A stretch of DNA of 64,000 nucleotides from CAZOWL01 sp964583605 (GTDB taxonomy: Bacteria; Pseudomonadota; Gammaproteobacteria; Chromatiales; Chromatiaceae). The translations under genes were made by a program, and so were the position numbers. Positions 34,992 through 43,310 of this stretch are shown in pieces. Each line of letters opens with the position of its first letter. The first letter of the stretch is position 1. Under the pieces are notes generated by a model. That model was given only the letters and a program-made list of their open reading frames with translations, had not been told where the DNA came from and made no database searches. The stretch spans positions 1 to 64,000 of the forward strand of contig CAZOWL010000004.1 of NCBI GenBank assembly GCA_964583605.1, read 5' to 3'.

Positions 34992-36338
34992 ATGCCGGTC
35001 GCTCGCGCCCAGGCGCCGCGGCCCGGTCCCCACTGCGCATGCCGCGGCGTCGCGTTGGGTCGCCCGACCCGCGACACGTACCTCGTCATACGCCTGAGCC
35101 TCACAGCCATGCTGTGGCTGCTGCTATCCGGCGCGGCCGAAGCGGATTGGCAGTTCTCCGACGGCAGTGGGATAGAGCGCTTCCGCCTCCAAGGCTTCGG
35201 CACCGTCGGCGGACCCTTCTATAGCTCGACCGACGAGGCCACCTATATTCGTGACCGGTCCCAACCGGACGGTGCTCGGGGCCCGGGCCTTGCGTTTGAG
35301 ACGGACTCGCGGCTGGGCATTCAGGCGAGCTGGACGCCGACACAGGACCTCGAGGCCACGGTACAGCTCGTTGCGAAGTACCGTTACGACGGTACCTATC
35401 GGCCGCAGGTCCCGTGGGCCTTCGTCAAGTACGCCTTCAACCCTGACGTTCAGATCCGGGCCGGACGTCTCGGTTACGACGCCTACCTGCTCAGCGACTC
35501 GCGCGATGTCGGCTACTCGTATCTCTGGGTGCGTCCGCCGGTCGACTATTTCGGCCAGATCCACTACTCCTACTTTGAGGGACTCGATCTAACGGCACGC
35601 CACGCCCTTGGCGATGCCATCGTCAAGGGCAAGCTCTATCTGGGGCAGCTCAGCGAGTCAAGCATTACGCCCGAAGGCACCGAATACGCGTTGCGCGGTA
35701 GCTGGCTGGGAGGAGGCTATCTCGATTTCCAGAGCCCACATTGGCAGGTCCGCGCGGGCGGCGGGCTGTTGCGGTTGGAGCTTGGCGATGAGCTTCCCTC
35801 GATCTATTTGCCGCTCTTGGATGCGCTGCGCGGGACAGGCACGCCACAAGCCGCCGCCGTAGCCGAGGAGCTCAGCGGCGACCATACGGAATTCAGCTTC
35901 CTCACCGCCGGCTTGGTCTACGACAAAGGGGCCTTGCAGAGTCAGCTGCAGCTTCGGCATCTCTGGACCGAGACGAAGAGCTATGCCGGCAACACAGCCG
36001 GTTATTGGTCGCTCGGCTATCGCCTGGGACGGTGGACGCCCTATCTCGTCTACTCGAGGATCAAGTCCGAGCATGAGAGGCTCGCCACCGGCCTCCCCGA
36101 CGTGTCGCCGTTCGCCACCATTAATGACGCGGTCGATCGTCTCACGCAGACAACCCAGGTCGATCAAGAGACCCTCTCGCTCGGCGCGCGCTTCGACTTC
36201 ACCCGGGATGCCGCGATCAAGCTCCAGGTCGACTGGATCCACAGCCGCGACAATCCCTCGCTGCTCTGGCTCGATGTCGATCCCGATTGGAACGGCCGCG
36301 CGATGGTGCTGAGCGCCACGCTGGACTTCGTCTTTTAG
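34992..36338 (+). CDS. Outer-membrane porin-like protein
   Basis: About 448 residues from the ATG at 34992, which is a guess: a signal peptide core (VIRLSLTAMLWLLLSGAAEAD) lies some 30 residues later and the only nearer ATG (35109) would leave it without a charged start. After the signal the protein is made of alternating beta strands rich in aromatic and Gly residues (FRLQGFGTVGGPFYSS, VPWAFVKYAFNPDVQIRAGRLG, YLWVRPPVDYFGQIHYSYFEG) and ends with Phe (LSATLDFVF), the outer-membrane assembly signal. A decayed copy of its 3' end is found 1 kb downstream. The PstS-like gene follows in the same direction. Confidence 0.83.
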   Translation: MPVARAQAPRPGPHCACRGVALGRPTRDTYLVIRLSLTAMLWLLLSGAAEADWQFSDGSGIERFRLQGFGTVGGPFYSSTDEATYIRDRSQPDGARGPGLAFETDSRLGIQASWTPTQDLEATVQLVAKYRYDGTYRPQVPWAFVKYAFNPDVQIRAGRLGYDAYLLSDSRDVGYSYLWVRPPVDYFGQIHYSYFEGLDLTARHALGDAIVKGKLYLGQLSESSITPEGTEYALRGSWLGGGYLDFQSPHWQVRAGGGLLRLELGDELPSIYLPLLDALRGTGTPQAAAVAEELSGDHTEFSFLTAGLVYDKGALQSQLQLRHLWTETKSYAGNTAGYWSLGYRLGRWTPYLVYSRIKSEHERLATGLPDVSPFATINDAVDRLTQTTQVDQETLSLGARFDFTRDAAIKLQVDWIHSRDNPSLLWLDVDPDWNGRAMVLSATLDFVF

Positions 36339-36366
36339 CAGGGAGCCGAAGACATGATCAGCGCTC

Positions 36367-36502
36367 ACGATCATGGGGCGAGGCGAGCCACCCCGGACCA
36401 TGACATGTCGTCTCGCCCCCGATCGTTCCCTCACCCCAACCCTCTCCCAGAGGCTCTCCCAGAGGGCGAGGGAGGAAACGTGCTTCGCGAATTTCATAGT
36501 AA
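36367..36502 (+). repeat. Dispersed palindromic repeat, copy C
   Basis: Full-length plus-orientation copy, ACGATCATGGGGCGAGGCGA at the left and CATAGTAAA at the right, with the CTCTCCCAGAGG block duplicated. It lies 28 bp after the porin stop. Its right part reads GGAGGAAACGTG, a Shine-Dalgarno-like sequence and start codon in frame with the PstS-like gene. Confidence 0.92.
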
Positions 36503-36980
36503 AGGAGGCCCGACCCAGGCTCAGCGCATCCTCGGCGGCAACCTGCGGATCGCGGTCATCCGCGTCGGCGTGGTACTCGTGCTCTGCGCCACCAGCCCTC
36601 AGCTGGGCAGCGCCGCGGAGCTGGCCGTCATCGTCAATCCGGAGGCGGGGGTCGTCGAGCTGACCCGGGCGCAACTCATCAACATCTTCTTCGGGCGTCA
36701 GCGCCGGCTCCCATCAGGCCAGGCCGCGCTGCCGATCGATCTCGCTGGAGAGGGAGGAGTGAAAGCGCAATTCTACGGGAAATTGGTCGAGAAAAGCCTC
36801 GCTGAGGTGCGCTCGTACTGGGCGCGACTCGTCTTCTCTGGCCAGGGCTCCGCGCCTTGGCAGGCGCAGAGCACCGATGAGGTGCTCGGAATCATCGAGG
36901 AGAACCGCGGGGCCATCGGCTACATCCCCGCCCATCAGGCCGATCATCGAGTTAGGATCGTGTACTTGCTTCAGGAGTGA
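36480..36980 (+). CDS. PstS-like periplasmic substrate-binding domain protein (small)
   Basis: Small member of the phosphate-binding-protein-like superfamily. It has a hydrophobic export segment (RIAVIRVGVVLVLCATSPQL) followed by the mature part beginning AELAVIVNPEAGVVELTRAQLINIFFGRQ, with RSYWARLVFSGQG and GAIGYIPA typical of short PstS-like proteins. The start is unresolved: the GTG at 36480 lies inside repeat copy C with GGAGG just upstream, and no ATG exists between it and the signal segment. The original start may have been replaced by the repeat. It probably works with the porin and the GGDEF sensor nearby. Confidence 0.75.
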   Translation: MLREFHSKGGPTQAQRILGGNLRIAVIRVGVVLVLCATSPQLGSAAELAVIVNPEAGVVELTRAQLINIFFGRQRRLPSGQAALPIDLAGEGGVKAQFYGKLVEKSLAEVRSYWARLVFSGQGSAPWQAQSTDEVLGIIEENRGAIGYIPAHQADHRVRIVYLLQE

Positions 36981-37000
36981 GCACAATCCTTCAGGGATGG

Positions 37001-37140
37001 CCTGACGATCATGGGGCGAGGCGGGCCACCCCAGATGATGACATGTCGCCTCGCCCCTGATCGTTCCCTCACCCCAACCCTCTCCCAACCCTCTCCCAGA
37101 GGACGAGGGAGCAAGCGTGCTTCGCGGATTTCATAGTAAG
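37001..37140 (+). repeat. Dispersed palindromic repeat, copy D
   Basis: Full-length plus-orientation copy starting 20 bp after the PstS-like stop. The CCAACCCTCTC block is present twice in tandem; the tail ends CATAGTAAG. Confidence 0.93.
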
Positions 37141-37334
37141 ACCAGTCGAAGGCCGACTGATGATGCGCGATCACTCGCTACTTGAAGACCCTGTCGGACC
37201 CCGGGTCGCTCGATACCGGCTGGCTCATGGCCAGCTCCCCGGTCTAGATGAAGTTCCGCCGCTCCTCCCCTCAATGCCGCCGTTGATCAGATGATTTGCG
37301 AGACGACAATGCATCAGCATACTGTATTCGCTGG

Positions 37335-37490
37335 CCTGCGCTTCGATTGCGTGACCAACGCGGCCTTTGAAGCTTCGGGTCGACTAGGTCCACAGTCGAG
37401 ATGACCCATCCATTCTGTGGCAGAATGTCGATCTGCACTGGGCTGGTCACATGACAGTGCTGAGCGCTGCGCTCGACTTCATCTTCTAGC
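37335..37490 (+). pseudogene. Decayed 3' end of a second porin gene
   Basis: Aligns base by base with the last 150 bp of the porin at 34992-36338: GTCGACTAGGTCCACAG matches GTCGACTGGATCCACAG, and GTGCTGAGCGCTGCGCTCGACTTCATCTTCTAG matches the porin end up to and including the stop codon. The reading frame is broken upstream by small insertions and stop codons. It lies immediately before the GGDEF gene, so an earlier porin-GGDEF pair or a duplication followed by deletion is likely. Confidence 0.8.
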
Positions 37491-37503
37491 GGGACGCCTG
37501 AAT

Positions 37504-39279
37504 ATGGACATGAGCCGACCCGAGCCCGGCCGTGAACCGCCGCGCGGCCAACGGCCGAATCCTTGCCCGGCGGCCGAAGATCCGGCTTCGCTCCCAGGCC
37601 TGACCGACATCACGGCACATCCACCGCGACAGAGCCTGGTCATTCGGGCCACGCTATCGATCCTGACCGTGATCGCCCTAGTCGGCGCCTTCTACCTCTG
37701 GCTGAGCCACACGCTGACAGCGGAACGCGAGACCAAAGGGGCGCAAAGGCACCTCGAGCAGCTGCTCGAGACGGTCCAGCGGCCGGCAAGTATCGCGTGC
37801 TTTCTCAATGACCCGCAGCTCGCCGGGGAAGTGGCCGAGGGCCTGCTCGCCAATCGTATGGTCAGGGCCGTTCAGATCTATGCCGGGCCGGTGCGCCTGG
37901 CCGGCGGGACGCGGGACATTCCACCGGCTATCGAGGACACGCGCGCCACGATGCCGGTCGCGATTATCGTCCGGCCGATCGCATCGCCCTTTAACAGTGA
38001 CGAGCATGTCGGCGAGATTCGCCTAACGCCTGACGCCCAGGCCATCGCGGAACGGACCGCTCAAGCCACCTTGTTCGGCGGGGGGCTGATGCTCGCCCAG
38101 ATCGTCGCGAGCGGGCTCACGATCGTCGTCGTCGTGTATTTCTACGTGACCTTGCCATTACGGCGCATGACGCGATCGCTGCGCAGCCTGCCTGCCGAGC
38201 AAGGGGCCGAGCTCCCTTGCCCGCGCGGCCACGAGCGCGACGATTTTGGCGAGCTGGTCGAATATATCAACCGCTTGTTGCGGCGATTAGTCAAACTCCT
38301 CGCCGAGGAGCGGCAGTTGCGCCTGCAGCTTGAGGTCGAGGAGCGCCGGTTTCGCTCCATCTTCGAGAACGCTGCGACCGGCATCTTCCTGGTCGACCGC
38401 ACCGGCATGATGCTGTCACATAATCCGGCCTGCCGGCGCATCCTGCAGCTGGATGCACAGTCCCCGGTGAACGTCGGACCCAGACTGGGACTGAGCCATT
38501 TTTTCTGCGGCGATCGCGCGCGAGCGCGGGCCTTTATCGACCTCTGCATCCAGCAGAACCGTTCGATCCACCAGGACTTGAAGCTCTCTGACCGGCTCCG
38601 GGAATCAACCGAGCGTTGGATTCACCTGACACTGACGCCGATAGGCGGGGACATCTTCCAAGGCGTCGCCAACGACATTACCGAGCGCAAGCGCACCGAG
38701 GCCAAGGCCATCGAGGCGGCGATGAGCGACCCCCTGACCGGGCTACTGAATCGCATGGGCTTCATACGAATGCTCCAGGAGCAGTTCCGGGTGGCTCGCT
38801 CAAGGCCCTCGGCCTGGGTCGCCTTGCTGCTCATCGATCTCGACCGGTTCAAACCGGTTAATGATACCTTCGGCCACGACGCGGGCGATCAGGTCTTGAT
38901 CGGGGTCGGTCAAATGCTCCAAGGGCTGGTGCGCAAGTCCGACCTGGTCGGCCGCGTCGGGGGCGACGAATTCGTCATCCTCCTGATGGACGTCGAACAG
39001 CCGGAGGCCATCGAGAAGATCGCGCAGAAGATCCTCGCGGGCGCCGCGACTCCTTACTACATCGGCGCGGAACGGACCGTGCGCATCGGCGCGAGCATCG
39101 GCATCGCCCTTAGCCAGTTGGCTCAGGCAACGCAGGAGGTACTCTTCAAGCAGGCCGACGAGGCGATGTACGAGGCGAAGAGGGCTGGACGCAATGGCTA
39201 CCGTGTCTACGGTCGGGGCCAACCGTTGATCGCTCTACCCTTCGCCGTCGCGGAGGAGGCCGCCGGCGACGCACGGTGA
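37504..39279 (+). CDS. Membrane diguanylate cyclase with PAS domain
   Basis: 591 residues from the ATG at 37504. An N-terminal membrane span (VIRATLSILTVIALVGAFYLWLS) leads to a periplasmic sensor part of roughly 150 residues, a second span (IVASGLTIVVVVYFYVTLPL), a HAMP-like linker, a PAS domain (FRSIFENAATGIFLVDRTGMM) and a GGDEF domain. The active site is intact (RVGGDEFVIL) and the inhibitory RxxD site is present five residues before it (RKSD). It should make c-di-GMP with product feedback. The porin and PstS-like genes upstream suggest the periplasmic part listens to a bound ligand; this is inference. Confidence 0.92.
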   Translation: MDMSRPEPGREPPRGQRPNPCPAAEDPASLPGLTDITAHPPRQSLVIRATLSILTVIALVGAFYLWLSHTLTAERETKGAQRHLEQLLETVQRPASIACFLNDPQLAGEVAEGLLANRMVRAVQIYAGPVRLAGGTRDIPPAIEDTRATMPVAIIVRPIASPFNSDEHVGEIRLTPDAQAIAERTAQATLFGGGLMLAQIVASGLTIVVVVYFYVTLPLRRMTRSLRSLPAEQGAELPCPRGHERDDFGELVEYINRLLRRLVKLLAEERQLRLQLEVEERRFRSIFENAATGIFLVDRTGMMLSHNPACRRILQLDAQSPVNVGPRLGLSHFFCGDRARARAFIDLCIQQNRSIHQDLKLSDRLRESTERWIHLTLTPIGGDIFQGVANDITERKRTEAKAIEAAMSDPLTGLLNRMGFIRMLQEQFRVARSRPSAWVALLLIDLDRFKPVNDTFGHDAGDQVLIGVGQMLQGLVRKSDLVGRVGGDEFVILLMDVEQPEAIEKIAQKILAGAATPYYIGAERTVRIGASIGIALSQLAQATQEVLFKQADEAMYEAKRAGRNGYRVYGRGQPLIALPFAVAEEAAGDAR

Positions 39280-39328
39280 CAACCTGCGGTGGCGCGGCGA
39301 TGTTGCGACCAGCGTCCTGCCGCCGGTC

Positions 39329-40276
39329 TCAGTCGTGCAGACCGCCCCGGCCGAAGGCGAGCAGCGCCTGACTCTGCTCGATGCATCGTGCGGCGGTCGC
39401 CGCGTCCAACGCCCGGCGCCAACGCCGCGGAATGGCCTCCAGCCCGTAGAGCGTGCCGGCGATCATGCCGAGGATCGCGCCGGTCGTATCGGCATCGCCG
39501 CCCCGGTTCACGACATCGACGAGCGCGGCCTCGAAGTCCTCGGTACAGAACAGCGCCTGGAACACCGCCCGCAAGGTCTCGACGATGTAGCCGCCAGGAT
39601 TCTCGATGCGCTTGCGATCATGGGCATAGTGCCGCTCCGAGGCCACCAATTCATCAGCGAGATGCTTCAGATCGGCACGATCCGCTCCGAGCACGGCTGC
39701 CTGCACCATCCGGATGACACAAAGGGTGCCCGCATCCGCCAGCCGGCTGTGATGCGTGACATGGGATTGGCGCCGATTCGCCTCCGCGACATCAGCGAGC
39801 GGTGCCCCTAAGGTCGCAAGCGCAACCGGAAGGCAGCGCATACAGGCACCGTTGCCGGCGTCGTATTCGTTCTCCGGGACCTCCGTGACGCCCGTGCGGC
39901 GGTAGAGGGAGATGCCACGGCGCACCGTATGACCGATGTCGACGGGCTTGCCACGCATCCAGGTGCTGAAGGCCTCGGCGACCGCCTTCGGCACGACGCC
40001 GCCCTGCTCGAGGATGCTGTACCCCAGCGCCAGGCTCATCTCCGTATCGTCCGTCACGCGGCCCTTGCGCAGCCGCAGCCAGCCACCGCCGATGATGTCG
40101 CGGTGCTCGCCGTAGAGCTCCCGGATCTCCCTTGGCGTCATGAACTCGACCGTCGCGCCCAGTGCATCGCCGATCGCCAGACCTAGGTAGGCGGCCGCGG
40201 CCCGCCGGCCGACCTCTGTCGTGACTAACCGCGGAGAATCACCCTGGAAGTCAATCCTCGGGTCCAAAACAAACAT
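39329..40276 (-). CDS. draG: ADP-ribosyl-[dinitrogen reductase] hydrolase DraG
   Basis: About 315 residues. Removes ADP-ribose from NifH and so reactivates nitrogenase. The dimanganese glycohydrolase motifs are visible: AAYLGLAIGDALGATVEFMT, KGRVTDDTEMSLALG, AGNGACMRCLPVAL, and VNRGGDADTTGAILGMIAG. The ATG at 40276 overlaps the end of nifQ by 26 bp. It closes the nifB unit, while its partner draT stands apart next to nifH. Confidence 0.95.
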   Translation of the reverse strand: MFVLDPRIDFQGDSPRLVTTEVGRRAAAAYLGLAIGDALGATVEFMTPREIRELYGEHRDIIGGGWLRLRKGRVTDDTEMSLALGYSILEQGGVVPKAVAEAFSTWMRGKPVDIGHTVRRGISLYRRTGVTEVPENEYDAGNGACMRCLPVALATLGAPLADVAEANRRQSHVTHHSRLADAGTLCVIRMVQAAVLGADRADLKHLADELVASERHYAHDRKRIENPGGYIVETLRAVFQALFCTEDFEAALVDVVNRGGDADTTGAILGMIAGTLYGLEAIPRRWRRALDAATAARCIEQSQALLAFGRGGLHD

Positions 40277-40853
40277 GATAGTCGCAACATTCCGCACAGG
40301 ATGGGGACCGACAGAGGCGCAAGCCCTCCGCCTCGCACAGCTGTCGGTACAGGAAACGCTTCCATTTCATGTCCTGGACATTGCGCGCCGCCAGGCTCGG
40401 AAAATTCCTTTGCATCAGGGCCGACAGATCCTCTCGGCTCCAGAGTCCAAGGTCCTGCCAGAGGTGGTCGTTGGCCAGGCAGGCGGCACCGACAATCCGG
40501 GCGATCCAGAGCTCGGCCCGCGCGACTCCGGCCCGATGCCGAGACAACAGCTGCACGAGGTCCGCCAGCTCATCGAGACGGTCGGTAGGCAGGTGTCGGC
40601 CACGGCGGGGCGGCGCTCGAAGGCTCGCGCCCGGGAAATGGCAACGCATCAGCGCATAGCAATCCTCCGGGGTCAGCCCAAGCCAGTCCGGCAGCGCACC
40701 GGCGCCGGTACACCAGCTGGCGTAGACACACGCCAAGGCGTGGTCATTGCCTCGCCCCTTTCCTCTCCCGTTTCCTCTCCGGGCCGCGCCCGCCATCAGG
40801 TGCGCGTAGAGGAGCTCGGCCTCCGTCGGCTGGAGAACGGCCGCCAAGCCCAT
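40251..40853 (-). CDS. nifQ: NifQ, molybdenum donor for FeMo-cofactor
   Basis: 200 residues from the ATG at 40853; the frame is open further upstream but that part lies over the ferredoxin gene. The C terminus has the NifQ cluster motif CRSPSCAECCDYHVCFG and the preceding MKWKRFLYRQLCEAEGL. NifQ carries a Mo-Fe-S cluster and supplies molybdenum in cofactor assembly. It begins 2 bp after the stop of the preceding ferredoxin. Confidence 0.92.
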   Translation of the reverse strand: MGLAAVLQPTEAELLYAHLMAGAARRGNGRGKGRGNDHALACVYASWCTGAGALPDWLGLTPEDCYALMRCHFPGASLRAPPRRGRHLPTDRLDELADLVQLLSRHRAGVARAELWIARIVGAACLANDHLWQDLGLWSREDLSALMQRNFPSLAARNVQDMKWKRFLYRQLCEAEGLRLCRSPSCAECCDYHVCFGPED

Positions 40854-40855
40854 CG

Positions 40856-41203
40856 TCAGTACTCGACAAGGATGTCTTCGTCGCGAACGATCATCTGACA
40901 GGCCAGGCGCCACTCGCTTGGCATGTCGTCGACCGCCAACCGGTCGATATCCTCGGCGGTGAGCTTCCCGAGCCCACGCAGGACGACCTTCTCCTTGTCG
41001 GTCAGGTGATAGCCCATCCGACCCTTGGTGTCGACGCTGGTCACGCGCACGACACAGTGGCCACACTCGCCGTCCTGACAATCGAACTGCACCGGCACCT
41101 TGTTCTCTTTGGCCAGCTTGAGCAAGGTCTCGGTGTGGCTGCCGGCCACGGCATAGACGGTCTTGTCCTTGTAGTCGGGGTTCGAAAAGGTCACCAGGGC
41201 CAT
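40856..41203 (-). CDS. 2Fe-2S ferredoxin, Shethna-like
   Basis: 115 residues with the plant-type 2Fe-2S motif FDCQDGECGHCVV and a further Cys in RLACQMIV near the C terminus. The length and the long region between the third and last cysteines resemble Shethna FeS protein II, which protects nitrogenase from oxygen in Azotobacter; this assignment is tentative. GGAGA lies before the ATG at 41203. It sits between another 2Fe-2S ferredoxin and nifQ. Confidence 0.88.
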   Translation of the reverse strand: MALVTFSNPDYKDKTVYAVAGSHTETLLKLAKENKVPVQFDCQDGECGHCVVRVTSVDTKGRMGYHLTDKEKVVLRGLGKLTAEDIDRLAVDDMPSEWRLACQMIVRDEDILVEY

Positions 41204-41284
41204 CGAAGGTCTCCATGCATCGTTCGGTTTGAGAAAAGGTCTGCGGCGCTCAAGTCGCCGCTCGGTCTGTTCGCCATCGTGCGC

Positions 41285-41569
41285 TCACGCCGGTTTGACC
41301 CGGCAATCCCCCAGCACCTGTGCCTGACAGGCGAGGCGGTCATGCCGGTTGGCCATGTTCTCGCGCAGGACCTTCTCCTCCAGCACCGAGGGCTCGGTGA
41401 GATTGTTCCAGCCGTCGAGGACATGCATCATGCAGGTGCCGCAATCCCCCTCCCGGCAGCCGTAGATGATCCCGGCGCCGATCTTCTCGGAGATCTCGAT
41501 GACCCGCGTGCCGGCCGGTACATTGACGGTCTGACCGATGTCATCGAAGGTTACTTTCGCTTTTGCCAC
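41285..41569 (-). CDS. 2Fe-2S ferredoxin of the nif unit
   Basis: 94 residues with CREGDCGTCMMHV and a last cysteine in RLACQAQVLGDC. The start is a GTG at 41569 with GGAG nine bases upstream. It follows the FprA flavoprotein by 145 bp and precedes the second 2Fe-2S ferredoxin by 81 bp. It probably carries electrons to nitrogenase or to cofactor assembly. Confidence 0.9.
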   Translation of the reverse strand: MAKAKVTFDDIGQTVNVPAGTRVIEISEKIGAGIIYGCREGDCGTCMMHVLDGWNNLTEPSVLEEKVLRENMANRHDRLACQAQVLGDCRVKPA

Positions 41570-41714
41570 AACAACTTACTCCATTTTCATCACCGCATAG
41601 GGGCGGCTTTCTGTAGAACAAATCCGCATCGGCTGACCGGGCAGGGGCACCCGGTCCCGGCGCTGACGGCGCGAGGATTGCGGCCGCCCCGGCCCGGTGG
41701 GCCTGCTGGCCCCG

Positions 41715-43004
41715 CTAACCCAGATCGGCCATCTCCACGACCGGCTCGGTCTCGCTTGCGCCGGTCAGGAGCCCGGCCACCTTGGCGCCGAGCTCGCGGC
41801 ACGCGTTGAGCTCTTCCTCATCCGGGATCAGCTTGATGCGCAGCCCGGCGACCGGTACCCGCAGCTTCAGTCCGCGCAGACGCTCCTCGATCAGCCGCAC
41901 CGCCTCGCCGCTCCACCCGTAAGAGCCGAAGGCCCCACCGACCTTGCCGCGCACGTCGATGACGGCGAGTGACGCGAGCAGGTCCCAGATCGGCTTGACC
42001 GCGTCGGCATTGATCGTCGGGGATCCCAGCAGAATCGCGTCGGCGGCCTCGATCTCGGCAAGGAAGGAGATCGCTTCGGCACCGGAGAGGTCATGGATCC
42101 TAACCCGCACCCCCGGCTGCCTGGCCGCTCCCTCCCCGATGGCCTCGGCCATCCGCGCCGTGTTGCCATAGGCGCTGACGAAGAAGATGGCGAGGGACCG
42201 CGGCGCGTCCGGGCTCGCACCGACTCCGCCGTCGATGGCCGCCAGCACGCGATAGCGGTCCAGGTAGCGGCGCGGACGGTCGCGGAGGACCGGGCCGTGG
42301 GCCGGCGCGATGACGCGGACAGGCAGCGGATCGATCAGGTCCAGGGCGGGACCGACATGCTGCTTGAACGGGCGCATGATGTGCGCGAAGTAATGATCCA
42401 CCTGATCGGAGAAGTCGCCGAGCAGATCGTCGAAGAGCCGCCCATCGCAGAGGTGACAGCCGAACAGATCGCCCGTGAAGAGCACCGACTCGCCGACGAG
42501 ATAGGTGCACTGGGTATCCGGCCAGTGCAGGAAGGGCGTGCTCAGGAACCGGAGCGTCCGATCGCCGAGGCTCAGCGAATCCCCAGTGCGCACCGGCTTG
42601 AGCGGCAGAGCCTCCTCGGCGCCGACCTTGAAAAGCCCCTTGATCAGGCCGACACCCCGCGGCGACAAGTAGAGCGGCGCCTGCGGGGCCCGTTGGATCA
42701 GCTCCGGCAAGGCACCGCTGTGATCGGGCTCGAGATGGTTGAGGACGATCGCGCGGATCTCATCGTAGTCGGCGATCGACTCGAGCCGTGCGAAGAATTC
42801 ATCGGCGCATTCCGCCTTGACGGTGTCGATGACTGCAACGCCATCGCGACCTCGGACCAGGTAGCTGTTGTATGTGGTGCCATAGTCCGTGTGTAGGATG
42901 ATGTCGAAGGTCCGGAGTCCTGGATCGAGCGCCCCGATCCAATGGACGCCCTGACCGATCGGAACCGCCTGGCGATGCCTCGAGACGTCGCGCGTCATGT
43001 CCAT
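41715..43004 (-). CDS. FprA-type flavodiiron protein
   Basis: 429 residues with two domains. The metallo-beta-lactamase-like part has the diiron ligands in LNHLEPDHSGALPE, a His in FLHWPDTQ, GDLFGCHL and PAHGPVL. A flavodoxin domain (FFVSAYGNTARMAEAIGEGA) follows from about residue 275. Such proteins reduce oxygen or nitric oxide to harmless products, or act as electron carriers. Within the nifB unit, 8 bp after a ferredoxin gene, it may protect nitrogenase from oxygen or pass electrons; the sequence does not decide. Confidence 0.9.
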   Translation of the reverse strand: MDMTRDVSRHRQAVPIGQGVHWIGALDPGLRTFDIILHTDYGTTYNSYLVRGRDGVAVIDTVKAECADEFFARLESIADYDEIRAIVLNHLEPDHSGALPELIQRAPQAPLYLSPRGVGLIKGLFKVGAEEALPLKPVRTGDSLSLGDRTLRFLSTPFLHWPDTQCTYLVGESVLFTGDLFGCHLCDGRLFDDLLGDFSDQVDHYFAHIMRPFKQHVGPALDLIDPLPVRVIAPAHGPVLRDRPRRYLDRYRVLAAIDGGVGASPDAPRSLAIFFVSAYGNTARMAEAIGEGAARQPGVRVRIHDLSGAEAISFLAEIEAADAILLGSPTINADAVKPIWDLLASLAVIDVRGKVGGAFGSYGWSGEAVRLIEERLRGLKLRVPVAGLRIKLIPDEEELNACRELGAKVAGLLTGASETEPVVEMADLG

Positions 43005-43012
43005 CGCCGCAC

Positions 43013-43291
43013 TCAGCGCGCTCGGATCTCGGCCATCACCGCGGCCACTCGCTCGGGCGGGATGCCGGTCAGCGATCCGGGCGGATTCAGCGGGTCACCC
43101 TGGGCATCGAGGATGGCACCTTCGACGGGACAGATGCTGGCGCATTGCGGGTCGGCGAAGTCCCCGACACACTCGGTGCAGCGGCGCGGATCGATCGCGA
43201 AGCGAGTCTCTGCCGGAGTGATCGCGCCGTTCGGACAGAGCGGCAGGCACGCCCAACAGCTCACACAACCCTCAGCAATCTGGTAGGCCAT
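43013..43291 (-). CDS. 4Fe-4S ferredoxin downstream of nifB
   Basis: 92 residues from the ATG at 43291. Two cluster motifs, CVSCWACLPLCP and CTECVGDFADPQCASICP, the second with the insertion typical of nif-associated FdxN-like ferredoxins. It follows nifB by 19 bp, as in many nif clusters, and may donate electrons to NifB or nitrogenase. Confidence 0.93.
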   Translation of the reverse strand: MAYQIAEGCVSCWACLPLCPNGAITPAETRFAIDPRRCTECVGDFADPQCASICPVEGAILDAQGDPLNPPGSLTGIPPERVAAVMAEIRAR

Positions 43292-43310
43292 CGCGGGCAC
43301 CTCCCTCTGG

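Noticed and set aside
36981..37503. Frame from 37417 that would extend the GGDEF protein by 29 residues
   Set aside because: Those codons lie over the decayed porin end, so the ATG at 37504 is the likelier start.
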